Source of the DNA: Oscheius dolichura
Taxonomy: Eukaryota; Nematoda; Chromadorea; Rhabditida; Rhabditidae
Assembly (NCBI GenBank): GCA_932521035.1
Contig: OW051494.1
Span: 3,768,001-3,832,000, forward strand
Direction of reading: 5' to 3'
DNA length: 64,000 nt
The notes under the pieces were generated by a model. The model was not told the DNA's origin. It did not search any database and worked only from the letters and a program-made list of their open reading frames with translations. Positions 12,866-25,038 of this stretch are shown here, piece by piece; position 1 is the first letter of the stretch; each line of letters opens with the position of its first letter. A program made the position numbers and the translations under genes.

Positions 12866-15800
12866 ATGACTAAGGCTGCCCACTTTGTGTCCAGCGATCC
12901 TCAGGCCAGCACCTCTGCGGACATCTCGAAAATATCTCATAACATCACAAAGGGACACCACCGACGAACTTCTTCTCTTTGGGTGCCGCCATCAAGGTTA
13001 GTTTCCTCTTATGTATGCACTAAAGACTACTCATCTGCTTTAGACCAGTATTCTCTAGCCCGAAACAAATCATCTTAGAGAAGGCAGAGACTGGTACTCG
13101 AATTTTAAAACAGTTGCCAGTCGCCAGATGGTTATGGAACGCTGGGCCTACACTTCCTCAGTATAGATTTATATCACCAAATAATGAAGCATACCAAGAT
13201 TATCAAAGGTATGAATGCTACGTGTTTCAATTACAAGGGTACAGATGGAATCATCCAAATAGAAGATACCTGGATAATAGAGTAACAACAACGAAGTATA
13301 GCGTATTAACGTTTTTGCCGAAAAATCTTCTGGAACAGGTAGAATTCTTTACTTTTTCTAATTTCAGTACTATGAATTTATTTATTTTAATGATATTACA
13401 GTTGCATCGGGCTGCTAATCTTTACTTCATTTTTATAGTAGTTTTGAATATGATAATTGGAGCCTTTGGTAAATACGTTTCCTTAATGCCAATTTCTTTC
13501 GTGCTTGGAGTCACCGCTATAAAAGATGCATTCGAAGTTAGTATTTGTGAGAGCTCTTAAGAGGTGTTTAAAGGACTACCGACGTTATAAAGCCGACCTG
13601 AAAATTAACCACTCCACATGCCGAGTATGGGATGCAACTCAGAGGAGGTGAAAACGAATGCTGTTATGTTTTAATATGTTTAGATATCGAAAATTGGAAT
13701 GGCAAAATGTAATAGTAGGAGATTTTGTGCACCTTTCCCATGACGAAGTTATACCTGCCGATATTCTGCTTTTGCGGAGTAGTGATGAGAACGGTATCAC
13801 CTATACATGCTATTGATTAATTACACATAGGTATTTGTTATGTGGATACCTGTAATCTTGATGGTGAAAGTAATTTAAAGCAACGTCAAGCCATTCGTGC
13901 GATGGGAAAATATCACAGCTCTACTGGCCAAATGGATTTTTTTCCAGAAGAATTTAAATACAGGGTATGGATTTTTCCTTCTTCAATGACTAAACATTTT
14001 TCATTTTGACCAGCTGCTGAAGTTTTCTTAAAATTGTTTGTTACTCTAACAAGTTAATTTTCGTTTCAGGTCGTTTGTGAGCAACCTACTACCGATGTCT
14101 ACAAATTTGATGGCCGTTTAGAAACAATGGATGGAGGGCCATCGTTGCCTAGGGAGTTCATGTTATTGGCAAAGGAAAACGTTCTTCTTCGCGGTTGTGT
14201 AGTAAAAAACACCGACTTTGTGGAGGGTATTGTTCTTTATGCCGGACACGACACAAAGGCTATGCTCAATAACAGCGGGCCTCGTTATAAAAGGTTAGAT
14301 ATAATGAATACGCCGAAACAATAATTTTAGAAGTACTCTGGAAAAACTCACAAATTTAGACATAATTTGGTGTGTCGTGATACTCTTAGCATTGTGTTTA
14401 ACAGGTGCCGTTTTGTCAGGTCAGCAATGAAGCTGCTTATATCTTTAAAACAACTTGAGTTTTAAGGTGTCTTTATGGATTCGTTCAGCAACCCTTACGA
14501 GGTTCCATTTTTCACCTTTATGAAGGGTCGGGATAACTTACATATTGGATGGGAAGCCTTTAAAAATTTTTGGTATTTTATTATTGTTCTTCAAGTGAGT
14601 TTTCTGATATTTAACGAAATCACCAATAATGTGAAGGTTCTCATTCCAATATCACTCTACGTTTCTATTGAATTTATCAAAATAGGACAAATATGGTTTA
14701 TGTCACAAGATACGAACATGTATTACGAGAAATTGGACAAACGATTGCATTGCAGGTTAGTTCTACTTTTATCCAAATAGTTTAGTGTAGGGCCTTGAAT
14801 ATACCAGAAGAGTTAGGGCAAATCCAATATGTGATGTCTGATAAAACCGGTACACTTACCGAAAACCAGGTAAATATGATATTCAATATGTTAAAAATGA
14901 AGTTAGATGGTTTTCCGACGTTGTTCTATCAGTGGTAGAGATTTTGGTGGATCTACATCTCCCATTGAGACGGTTCAAGGTCTTAAACCGCAGAAAGATC
15001 TCGTCCTCGACACTCTTCTTACATCTGCTCTGTATGAGCCTTCTATGGATGACTCGATGTTTGCTTTTTTTGTAACGATGGCCATTTGCAATACTGTGGT
15101 AGTCAATGCAAAGCCCCATGAAGACTTGATGGACGAAGAAGGCGAAATGATGGAGAGTAGATATGAATGTGATGGAACTCTAGTTGAAAAAGCAAATACC
15201 AAACCGAATGTTACCTTTCTTGAAGAAGTGCAAAAAGAATCTCCGATATCAAATTCCGAGTCCCCAAAAAACGAAGAAATTGAATTGATTCAATTTGGAG
15301 AAGACAAAAGTAATAATGCTTCACCACCTTCTATTGCAGTAGAATCTGACCAAAGTTTTGAAGATGAGAAAGTTAATCAAAAAGAAGACTACAAGGAGAA
15401 GAAAGATTCTAAAGAAAATTTGAAAATATTCACTGGTATATTGAGTCATCGCAACTCTCTTCTTAGTTTAGCGAAAGGAATAAAAGATTTGAGCCCATTT
15501 AGACGGTAGATTTTATATATACATATCGTACTAATGCCACCGTTTTCAGGTCAATAGACAAAAGACAGTCACAATCTGCAGATTCACTACCACCTCTTCA
15601 TTCTTTTTATGACTCAGAATCTCCTGACGAGCTCGCACTTGTCGAGGCAGCAAGAGAGTACGGAATTCGTCTTTTGAGAAGGCGTTTTAATGAAGTTGTT
15701 GTGTATATTAAATCAAAAGGACATAGTGTTAAATTTGAAGTATGTTTTTAAACTAATACTGTATATGATTTAGGTTTTGCATACGCTTCCTTTTGATTCG

Positions 15801-17841
15801 GATAGAAAACGCATGTCTGTGGTGGTCAGAGAATGCACTGGGCAGAAGCGAGTAATTCTGCTAATCAAAGGTGCCGATGCCACTATGCTACCCATAGTAG
15901 ACAAGCAGTTCGCTGAATCTAATGATGGTGAAAACACTGTATTTATGTCCCAGAAGCACCTTTCTCAATATGCTAAAGAAGGGCTTCGGACATTATGTTT
16001 GGGACGCAGATTTTGGTCTGAAAATGAGTATGAGACGTGGAAAAACGCTCATGAAGAAGCAGAACTGGATGCCCATCATAAGGAGAATCTAATACAGGAC
16101 AGCATACATCAAGCAGAAACAAACATAGAACTCCTCGGTCCGTTCATATTTTAAAATCTAAATGAAACTAATCTAGGTGTGACTGCCATTGAGGACCGAC
16201 TACAAGATGGGGTGCCGGAATGTATTCAATCACTACGAAAAGCTGGTGTCAAAGTTTGGGTTTTGACCGGAGATAAAATTGAAACTGCAGTCAACATTGC
16301 ATATTCTTCAAAGTTTGTAATGTTTTGATTTTTATTCACCTATGTGTACAGACTATTTTCACAAGAAATGGATTTACTAAATATTGGTGCCAATAGTATA
16401 CGAGCGGTTTCCGATGTATTGGATGAACACCTGAAAAGAATATCTCATGCTGCGGAAGTTACTGAAGAAGCAGCATTCGGGCTAGTACTAAACGGAGCGT
16501 ACATGGATTTTTGCTTGGACCCTCACAATGAAACGCGATTTATCAGCCTTCTTAAAGGATGCCGCAGTGTTCTTTGCTGCAGAGCTACACCTTTACAGAA
16601 AGCTACGCTAGTGAGATTAGCTAAAAGTAAATTAAAAAGTAAAGTGTTGGCCATCGGTGACGGAGCTAATGATGTTTCAATGATCCAGGTTATCTCGTTT
16701 TTTAAATTTTCCATGCAAAATTTAGGGTGCGGATGTAGGCGTCGGCCTTTCTGGTCAGGAAGGAATGCAGGCTGTTATGGCAAGTGACTTTTCAATGGCA
16801 CGATTCCGTTTTCTATCGCAATTATTGCTCGTTCATGGACATTGGTGTTATCACCGTTTGGCGCAAACAATTCTTTATTTCTTCTACAAAAACGCTGTTA
16901 GTTAATATAAGACTGGTCATCAAAAATCTTTCAGTTGTTTGTATTTGCCATATTCTGGTATCAAATATTTTGTGGCTTCAGTTCACAAGTTCCAATCGAT
17001 CCGTTGTACTTAATGGTATACAATTTGATATTCACCTCAGGTTTTTAAATGTGCTTCGTTAACAATGTTTTGTTGTAGTTCCTCCTTTAATATATGGCTG
17101 GCTAGAACAGGATACATCAGCCGAAGTGCTAATGGACATACCCGCATTATATGATCAAGGTGCTTCTGGAAAAAAATACAAATGGTACTCATTTTGGTTA
17201 AATATGATAGATTGCGTATGGCAAAGCGCTGTAATATACTGGATAGCTCATTTTGTAAGTATCTCTTGTAAGACACTCTGATCATTAAATTAGACTTATA
17301 ATAGTTTCGACTGTGATATGTGGACATTCGGTCTTATCATGTGCGCTCAACTTCTCTTTGTTAACACTTTTCATTTGGCTATACTAGTACAATACTGGGT
17401 TAGTTTTGAATACTGTTTATCTATCCAAATTACAGACATGGCCCATGTTTTTATCACTTTTTCTCTCCGTCATTGCTTTTTTCCTTTCGTCACTGTTATA
17501 CAACGCGTTCACAAACGCTTATTGGACTTGGACAAATGTCAAAGATCCCCCAGTAATGATCGCGCAATTTGCGATGATACAACCACAATTTTGGCTTGTA
17601 GGGTTTTAATTTCAATCGGTGTTCAGATTCAATTCAGGTCTGCTTGCTATCTACAGTATTATGCCTTCTACCGCGGTTTCTCCTTACGGTGGCTATTAAC
17701 ACTATGAGACCGTCACGGGTACTTTCACATCGGCAATATGGTGCGATGAAGCCAAAAATGACATTCCTTCAGTGTCTACGGGTATTATGTTGCGGTATAA
17801 ACCAGCAACAATGTACATGTAAGTGTCTCGAATTAGTATAA
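12866..17841 (+). CDS. ATP10: P4-type ATPase lipid flippase, ATP10 class
   Basis: A P4-ATPase, which uses ATP to move phospholipids to the cytosolic leaflet. The exons are separated by introns mostly of 35-65 bp. In order: an N-terminal cytosolic segment; TM1-TM2 entry ([34 protein letters not shown]); actuator domain with [21 protein letters not shown] and NNSGPRYKR, text typical of the ATP10 group; the P4-specific [15 protein letters not shown]; the phosphorylation site [10 protein letters not shown] (aspartate codon at 14840); an acidic low-complexity insert (15150-15500) and the nucleotide-binding domain with [11 protein letters not shown] and KGADATMLP; the hinge motif [11 protein letters not shown]; and six C-terminal membrane segments ending [16 protein letters not shown]. 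The actuator motif is DGES, where P4-ATPases normally have DGET. Start choice rests on the first ATG of a long N-terminal frame; an upstream exon cannot be excluded. The partner CDC50 subunit is not in the window. Confidence 0.92.
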
Positions 17842-18536
17842 GTACCTTTCAGAATTCGCCCCAGCTCCAATTTCTATGAGTGAAACATATCATCCCCACG
17901 ATACGGTTATAGCGACATAATTAGGGTCTTTATCGTGTCACACAAGATCATAATCTCGTACAGCTTTTTGTGCAATTTGTGAGGTTTTAAATCAATTTTT
18001 AGCAGATTTTTATTTTGTATAGTTAGGCTATGGTTAGATTTTTACAGATTTTTTATAGTAATAAAGTTTTATCTTTTTATTATTGGTATGATTCACTGGT
18101 TGCTCCTTTTTTATGTATTTTGATGGATAAGTGGAGGGAAGAGCGAAAAATTAAACATCTATATCAAAAAATGGAGCCGTAATAGCTGTCAGAAAGTGTT
18201 GTGATTACATTTTTCATTCTCATCTCACAGAAGTTATATAGATGCTGAATGTTCTTTGAGTTGTTTGGTTGGCGCAGCGGCTGTGCGACCAGCTGGGCAG
18301 ACGGGTATTGATCGCAACCTCAAGCCTTGCACTGCTACAGCGTTAAATACGGAACCTAAAGCTCTCCTCAAACATCATTGAAGTGATTTTTACGAACCTC
18401 TTCTGATGTCATTTCCAATACAAATTATTTCGTTTTGATAGCATTTCCTAGTCAAAAAGATATAATTTATGCTGGCTAAGCCTATTCACTAGTTCCCTTT
18501 TAAATAACATTTTGTTAATTTACAGCCGATGTGTAG
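17842..18536. other. Intergenic spacer
   Basis: AT-rich spacer between the flippase and PPTC7. AATAAA-like signals (taataaagttttatc near 18060) probably end the flippase transcript. A tttacag at 18519-18525 lies 11 bases before the PPTC7 start and may be a trans-splice acceptor. No RNA gene is recognised. Confidence 0.45.
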
Positions 18537-19753
18537 ATGGTTGCGGGTGTTCGTCTGTTAGCCTGCGGTCGACTTGCTGTCCGAGCTGTCTTTTCTGCTT
18601 CCGCTGTAGATTTAGGTGATTTTCAAGTCTAAGGTTGTACTAAAATCTTCAGGAGCTACACTTGCGGCAGAGCCAGCATCTGTTCCATCACAAAAGAGAG
18701 GTCTCGTAACTTCGGCTGCAAAAGGAGATGGTTCCCACTCATTACAACAGTCAGCAACAAGTGTCGTTGCAACATGCGCCGGGTTTCCGAAGGTAAAACC
18801 CACTAATTTCCATGTACAATCATTATTTCAGGATATGGTAAAGGGACCATCCACAGTTTTGAATTCAGGAGTATATGGAGATGATGCTTGTTTTATTTCA
18901 CGGTTTAAAAACACGTTTGTAGTAGGTGAGTTAATACATTTTAATTGTAATGTTATTATTATAATATCTAGGTGTCGCCGACGGCGTAGGGGGTTGGAGA
19001 AAATACGGAATTGACCCTTCAGCATTTAGTCGCAAATTAATGATAGAATGCGAAAAAAAGGTGACTACTGGTGAATTTGATCCGAGGATGCCAGAAGACC
19101 TATTGGCTAAAGCTTTTAAAGCAACTGCCGAAGCCCCTCGTCCAGTTGGTATGTTCATACAGTTTGATTGTTTCTAAATGGTATTTTGTAGGCTCTTCAA
19201 CTGCCTGTGTACTAGTTGTTCACCAAGAGAGACTTTATTCAGCAAATTTGGGTGATTCCGGTTTTATGATAGTGCGCGACGGAAAAGTATTGACGAAAAG
19301 TAAAGAGCAAGTTCACTATTTCAATGCTCCTTTCCAGCTGACTCTTCCTCCTGAAGGTTAGTCGTGATTTTTCTTATTTACCGTTATTTTAGGTATTCGC
19401 GGGTTTATTGGGGATACTCCTGATCTGGCCGAAAAAGATGAAGTAGAAATTCAAAAAGGCGATATTATTTTGTTGGCGACTGATGGTCTTTGGGATAACC
19501 TAAGTGATAAGCATGTATTGGAACAGCTCGAACCATTAGTAAAAGATGAAGCAACAGTCCAAGAGGTCCGTTATGCGTTGTGTTCCTAGATATTTATTTT
19601 TAGACATGCAATGCTCTGGCTCTCACTGCTCGACGACTAGCATTCGATACTACACATAATAGTCCGTTCGCTGAGAAGGCCCGGGAACACGGATATTTAG
19701 CACCAGGGGGCAAACCTGATGATATAACTCTTGTTCTCATCCTCATCGTATAA
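18537..19753 (+). CDS. PPTC7: Mitochondrial PP2C-type protein phosphatase (PPTC7)
   Basis: A metal-dependent Ser/Thr phosphatase of the PTC7 group, which in animals and yeast acts on mitochondrial proteins (coenzyme Q biosynthesis and mitophagy control). Short introns split it into seven exons. The N-terminus (MVAGVRLLACGRLAVRAV) is basic and hydroxylated, as in a mitochondrial presequence. Family blocks: SGVYGDDACFIS, GVADGVGGWRKYGIDPS, LMIECEKKV, SSTACVLVV, SANLGDSGFMIVRDG, HYFNAPFQLTLPPEG, IILLATDGLWDNLSD, and LAPGGKPDDITLVL. The aspartates in GDD, VADG, ATDGLWDN and KPDDIT are the expected metal ligands and all are present. The frame stays open through all joins to TAA at 19751-19753. Length is about 310 residues, similar to the human protein. 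Confidence 0.93.
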
Positions 19754-20159
19754 GCTTCTTTTAGTGTTTAGGCGTTATTTACTTGCAACTCCTGGTTTAT
19801 TTTTACGGGCTATGAAAATGAATTTTATGGGCGATCTCCTCCCTTTCCCTATATGGTCGTACCCTCTCTCCAGTTTTTGCCAGTTCTTAGCTTTAGAACT
19901 AGGTCATACTATTTTATTAGACAGTTTGCGTTTTATCTTTAGGATTTAAACTATTGTTATTGTTTTGTTAAACCATTTTCGCTCAAGTATTACCTCACTT
20001 AGTTTTAGAAAATAAGAATTTTGAGGATCTTTCTATTTGCTTTCTTCTGGTGGTCCCCTTTCCAGTGACAATTCATCTTTCGGCAGAAGTGGCTAAAACT
20101 TATTTTAGATTTTTAGATTTTACTATAAAACCAGTGAAGCTTTTTATTTGTTTGCTGTT
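19754..20159. other. Intergenic spacer
   Basis: AT-rich sequence between PPTC7 and SFSWAP on the same strand. It contains the PPTC7 3' region and the SFSWAP leader. No other feature is seen. Confidence 0.4.
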
Positions 20160-23100
20160 ATGGGATCTCAATATAATAAGAATCACAATAAAGAGGTACT
20201 ATATATATTTATATACGTATTAAGTGTTTAGGACGAAAATCAAGAGCTTCTAGTATTTGGTTACTCTTCGAAACTTTATCAACCAGATGAAAGATCAACG
20301 TTTATAAATGAAGAGCGCCACTTACAATCTTGGAATGGCGACGGCTCATTACGAATTGATAGGTTTGTAATTTTTCTTTGTTATTATAGGCTAAAAATGT
20401 GTTCTTAGCAGGTTCTACACTTTACTCATCAGGAAATATGTTTGCAATGGTAAGTTTATTATTTTAAATATGCTGTAATTCTTTCTCGTTAATTTTATTA
20501 AAATTATCTGTTGTTTTAAATGAAAAAAGCATCAGATATGTTATAGATAAAAATACATGATACCATCTTTCGAAATTCTAGCTGTAACTATGTGACAAAC
20601 ACTTCTTTGTTTCATAATTTTTACTTTCAGATGGATAAAACTGCTTCTACCCATCTAACCGTAACAGTAAGTCGGATTGTTTTTTTTTCTGCGGGCCGCG
20701 TTACTATTAGCTTTACGTGGGATATTTGTTTCTTTTCAGATATGATTGCCGACTCCTTCTTACATCCATAGACGATCGCATACCTGATCGAATAGAAGAA
20801 GAATGCCCAACAGAAATGATGGAGGAAGACATGTGCGAAGAAGAACGTTATAAAGACATGTATTTGGATATTCAAGACCAAGGTAGGCTAGTAATCAGTT
20901 TCAGAATAGCTTTGTTTAGCACAACGAGAAGCAGAGTCAAATAAGAAGAAGGCGGAAATTGGTTTCGATTATAGCCCATCTAGAAAACAGCCGGAAGCAT
21001 CTGTAGATGACGGGAGCGATAGTGAAAATGAAGCATTTATCCCACCGTTTGGAATAAAGCTTCCTGTTGGGTTGGCCACGGTATTTTTTTTTACTTTTTA
21101 AAGTTCAAGTACGTTTCTTTAGCCGGAAAATCTGAAACAAAGCCACTTAATTGAAAGAACGGCCATTTTTGTAGTAGAAAAGGGACCTCAAATGGAGATT
21201 GTCATCAAAGCAAAACAGAGGAATAATACAGAACAGGTGAATTCGTTTTCATTTTGTCACGTGTTGACATTTTTTAGTTTGGATTTTTGGATTTCGATAA
21301 CGTATTATACCCTTACTACAAATATATATCAAAGATGATTCGAGAGAAAAAATACATACCGACGTTTAAATCTAAAGAAGAAAAGGTCTCAGCGGCAGAA
21401 AAACAAAATGAGATGGAAAGGAAAACCTCAAATGCTCTTACTGCAATTGCATCTCGTAAGTTTTTTGGTGTTTTGTTTTTTATATGTCCGTTTTAGAACA
21501 TTCTGATTCTGATAATGATTCGGATTCTGATTACGAATTGCACCCTTCTCTTTTTGCGGTTCAGAAAAGAGAACCCAGTCCAGACATCCTTGATCGTACA
21601 AAAAATGCAGCTGGACCTAGACAAAAACCATCTGCGGACTCTATACATCCAACTGATATCAAAATTCAATTTAATATAACCCAGGTAGTTGTTTTCAATC
21701 GTTCAACCAAGATTGTTCAGAGCAACGATATGTACGCTTCTTTGTTTAAATCCATTACCGGTTACACGGAACCGAAAGAGGAACCAAAAATTGTGCCAAT
21801 TGTAGAAGAAAAACACCCTTCATCAGTTCCTGTCCGGGAAGAACAAATGCATGAAATGATTTTATAGCATTTTATTATTTGTTACTTTAGTGAAAAAGAT
21901 CCAAACGTTGATATCGAGTGGCAACGGTGGTGGATGAGTTTTTATGGAACTCCCCCACCAGCTAAAGCTCCAAATCCGATGATACCTCCACCACCTGACA
22001 TGGAACCGATCGTATGTAAATATGCAGAATTTGTTGCGAGGCATGGTGCCCATGCTGAATTCGGATTAGTCGGTATGTAAAATTATAAAGCAATATATTA
22101 GTTATTAATTACAGCGCGTCCAGATTTAAAACTGCATTTTATGGATCCAACAAGTCCATTTTTCTCTTATTACCAACACAAAGTGCGTTATGCGCAGTGG
22201 GAAATGGCACAGGTAGTCTTTTGTTTCTTGTTAAAACATCAAAACTAGGAACTTCCTTCTTCTTCAATAGAGATAGAGGAACGCTCATCATCACATTCAC
22301 CCGCTATAATGAATAGAAAGCAAAGGCGGCGTCTTCAAGATGCACAGAAAGTTGGTCCAGCACCACCGCCGGGAGTGATTGACCCTTTTCTATACAAAGC
22401 TACAATTCAAGCAGATATGGAGGTATCTCTTTTCAAGCTACTCACAAAAGTTACTTTTTCGATGCATAAAACACATTCTTGCCCAGCTAACCTAGGAGCG
22501 GAAGAGCTCATTCATGATCCGAAGCCTTACACACCTACCGGTGCTCCAGTATCCTTTTCCTTAACAAAAGAAGATGTTAAAGTAAGCTCAAACAATAGGT
22601 ACGTAGTTTCGAGTTTATTGTATAAACAATTAAACAGTTTCTCTACCACCGAGGAGGGTCCTTCTTGTTCCGGTTTAGTAGAAAATACTACGGGAACAAA
22701 GGCGTTTTTAATGAAACCTCCGGAACCGCCTGCTATTAGTAATAACCAACAATTGGACAGAAAAGAAAAAGTAGATATAAAAATGGTTATCATCTGCATC
22801 TTTTTTAGGCGCGAATTTTTATGGAAAAACTACTGATAGAGAAGAAAAATCAGAAAATCAAAGAAGCAGAAGAAGCTAAGATACAAGAATTGGAAAAGCA
22901 GAAGGCTGAATTAGAAGAGGTTAGTTTAGGGGTTTCTCGTAAATTCTTGTATTGCAGAAACTTGCTGGTGAAGAAGCAGAGAAGGCAAAAGAGAAAGATC
23001 GCGAGAAAAAAGTTGTAGACAAGCCAGTGAAGACGTTAGACATGATTGATCAGCTAATCAACAGCAGAATTGATAATATTCTCCAAGCAAGCGGAATGAC

Positions 23101-23339
23101 TTCTGTAAATGGAGCGGAAAAGGATTCACAAAAAAGGTCGAGCCCCAAAGAGAGGAAAAGATCTAAAGAAAGGAAAAGCAAAAAACACAAGAGAAAACGA
23201 AGGTATTTTACAGTTGTTCAGATAATACTTTTCTTTGTATAGTAGAACTCGTTCGCGGTCCCCCAGCTCTCGAGATCACCGTCACAAACGCAGCCGTTCT
23301 CGTTCGTCGGAAAGAAGTTATCGCCGACATCGTTACTAG
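20160..23339 (+). CDS. SFSWAP: Splicing factor SFSWAP (suppressor-of-white-apricot homologue)
   Basis: A nuclear alternative-splicing regulator. The N-terminal DRY_EERY region is clear: [19 protein letters not shown] and RIDR joined to YDCRLLLTS, then [16 protein letters not shown] and IGFDYSPS. The first SURP module follows ([19 protein letters not shown] to [17 protein letters not shown]). The second SURP module is at 21890-22215 ([17 protein letters not shown] to [16 protein letters not shown]). The C-terminus is a coiled, Lys/Glu-rich stretch and then an RS domain ([18 protein letters not shown]). The stop is TAG at 23337-23339. All introns are short except one of 377 nt at 20363-20739. 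The join near 21867-21889, just before the second SURP module, is not resolved: the frame and phase there need transcript evidence. Drosophila su(wa), the founding member, controls splicing of its own first introns. Confidence 0.9.
20363..20739 (+). promoter_or_regulatory. Long SFSWAP intron with two candidate cassette mini-exons
   Basis: The intron directly joins ATT GAT AG to A TAT GAT, restoring the conserved IDRYD text, so it is removed for functional protein. Inside are two segments with good splice signals on both sides: 20412-20449 (acceptor cttagcag, donor gtaagttt) and 20631-20666 (acceptor tttactttcag, donor gtaagtcg). Inclusion of the second brings a TAA in frame after eight codons; inclusion of the first shifts the frame. 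The length is about eight times the local norm. I infer regulated, possibly autoregulatory, splicing. Confidence 0.5.
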
Positions 23340-23520
23340 TTTTATCGCTACGGGTATTTCTGGTTGAATTGTTATAAAATTATTTAATAAATTAATACTG
23401 ACGCATGTTCTTGTTTCACCTGTCACCGATTTCACCTGCTTAACCGAATACACTAGCCGAGGTTGTCATGGAGACAGATCGACATTCTGCGCTGCCTTCC
23501 ATCAAAGTCTTCACCTTACG

Positions 23521-24338
23521 ATGATGAACAAAATGGATAGAGCCGAGGCCAAGTAAGTTTCTCGTATGAGTAGGTAAAAGAGGATACAGAGTGTACGAAT
23601 CGCTCGGAGAGATAGGAGATGTGGTCGCCAAATGGACTGTTCCCCTCCACGACAAGGCAGGTCCAAGACGGGAGGTAATAATAGCGACCATTTAGATCCA
23701 TAAAGTGGAATTCGAACATGGGACGACGACGGGAAAGAGAATTGTTCGAGTCGATGGAGTGGTAAGTCCACATTTGAAATTTAAAATTAGCCATGGGCAG
23801 GAAATAGTGAAGAAGGAGTGGATGTTCAAGCTGGTGGGCAAAGAGACATTCACGATAGCTAAGAGTGTCAAATGCGTGATTACGATCGAGTCGATCAGCA
23901 CCTTCACCTATGAATACACCCTGGAGGTGGGCAGGGGACTTATAAGTTAGAAGATTTGAACATTTACAGGTAAATGGAAAGAAGTTCGAAAAATTCCGGG
24001 AGGAGCAGAGCAAACGGCTGCAATGCTGGCAGATCCACGTCTCCGGGGAAGAGGTTCGCGTCGTTTTAGGCGGGAGGGATCCGATTCAAACAGAAGGCCT
24101 GATTACAGATAAGGACACGATGGATGTGTGGGTCAACGGGCATAAGATCCACACGGCTGGCGAGTTCACCGAGGACGGGACCGAGACCCACTTTGAGATA
24201 AAGGGACACCCCTCCAAGATACGGTCCGTCAGCAGTGGAAAGAAGAAACTTGGCATTGTACACGCCCTGTTCGTCGACGGAAACCAGCAGAACTGCGAGG
24301 GGAGCAGTGTCGACTACCGCCTCGCCGGCGGTCAGTGA
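23521..24338 (+). CDS. FAIM: Fas apoptotic inhibitory molecule 1 (FAIM)
   Basis: A cytosolic beta-sandwich protein found across animals, described as protecting cells from death signals and from protein aggregation. The spliced text follows human FAIM closely: GDVVAKWTVPLHDKA joined to VEFEHGTTTGKR, then KKEWMFKLVGKETFTI, STFTYEYTLEVNGKKFEKF, DKDTMDVWVNGHKIHTAGEF, DGTETHFEIKGH and VSSGKKKLGIVHALFVD. There are five introns of 37-45 bp. One of them (24070-24108) begins with GC rather than GT; removing it restores VVLDKDTMDVW, which matches the family exactly. The start is the first of three nearby in-frame ATGs; a more upstream ATG at 23469 is closed by a stop. The C-terminus is longer than human by a short tail ending RLAGGQ. 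This gene starts the GC-rich block. Confidence 0.93.
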
Positions 24339-25038
24339 TCCGACCCTTTCAACCATAAATTGTTCTCAAATCTCTCTTACATGGGGCGTTCTCCTCCCTG
24401 ACCTGGAGTCAATCGACGCACAAACGGCGGGCAGGCTACTTCTAGGTGGGACATCTCGGGGGGCGAGAGCCGAAGTGCGACGCCGAAGTCTATGGCGCAG
24501 CTCCTCGGGCCGTCGGGCTCTAACAACTTGTAAGGCTACTTCTTCTCTGTTGCCTCTTTCGTCTCCTTCTTCTTGTCTCCCTTCTTTTTCTCGCAAGTCT
24601 TGCGCGGCTCCTTCTCTTCCCTTTTCACGCCTTCCTGTTCCTTCCCCTCATTGTCCATCTGACTGAATTCATCATCCAAATCAATGTGCACTTGCTCCCA
24701 ACGGTCATCCCGGTGGCATAAAGAGTTGCGTCAGTTTAATAATGGCTCTATTCGAGCCGTCTAATAAGGTATATGTACACATCTTCTTTGACGGTCACCT
24801 CGATTTGCGGTGGCTTCGGCCGGCCAAAAGTGGAAATTGGCGGAGGGGCGCGGGCTCGAAGATGGGAATAATTCGATAAATCTTTATTAAATTGCTCTTT
24901 CTCAGTGCATAACATATAATAAATAAAATTAGAATAGCATAGAAAAATGACACTCGAATGAGTGTACCGGAACAGAAACAACCGATTATGCTAGTCGAGT
25001 GTAGCGGGACAAGTGAATATGCCGGGGACGCGTTGAGA
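24339..25038. other. Convergent spacer with unresolved minus-strand open frames
   Basis: Lies between the ends of FAIM (+) and the RIM-binding protein (-). An AATAAA on the minus strand (complement of tttatt near 24886) probably ends the RIM-binding protein transcript. Further on, the minus strand has two coding-like pieces: a proline-rich segment ending VTVKEDVYIYLIRRLE (stop at 24748) and a highly charged segment containing VHIDLDDEFSQMDNEGK and a Lys/Glu tail ending EATEKK at about 24531. No join with good signals links them, and neither has a convincing start, so I do not call a gene. Confidence 0.35.

Noticed and set aside
18255-18350. tRNA-like GC-rich patch (ggttggcgcagcggctg)
   Set aside because: No cloverleaf, anticodon arm or internal promoter boxes could be fitted.
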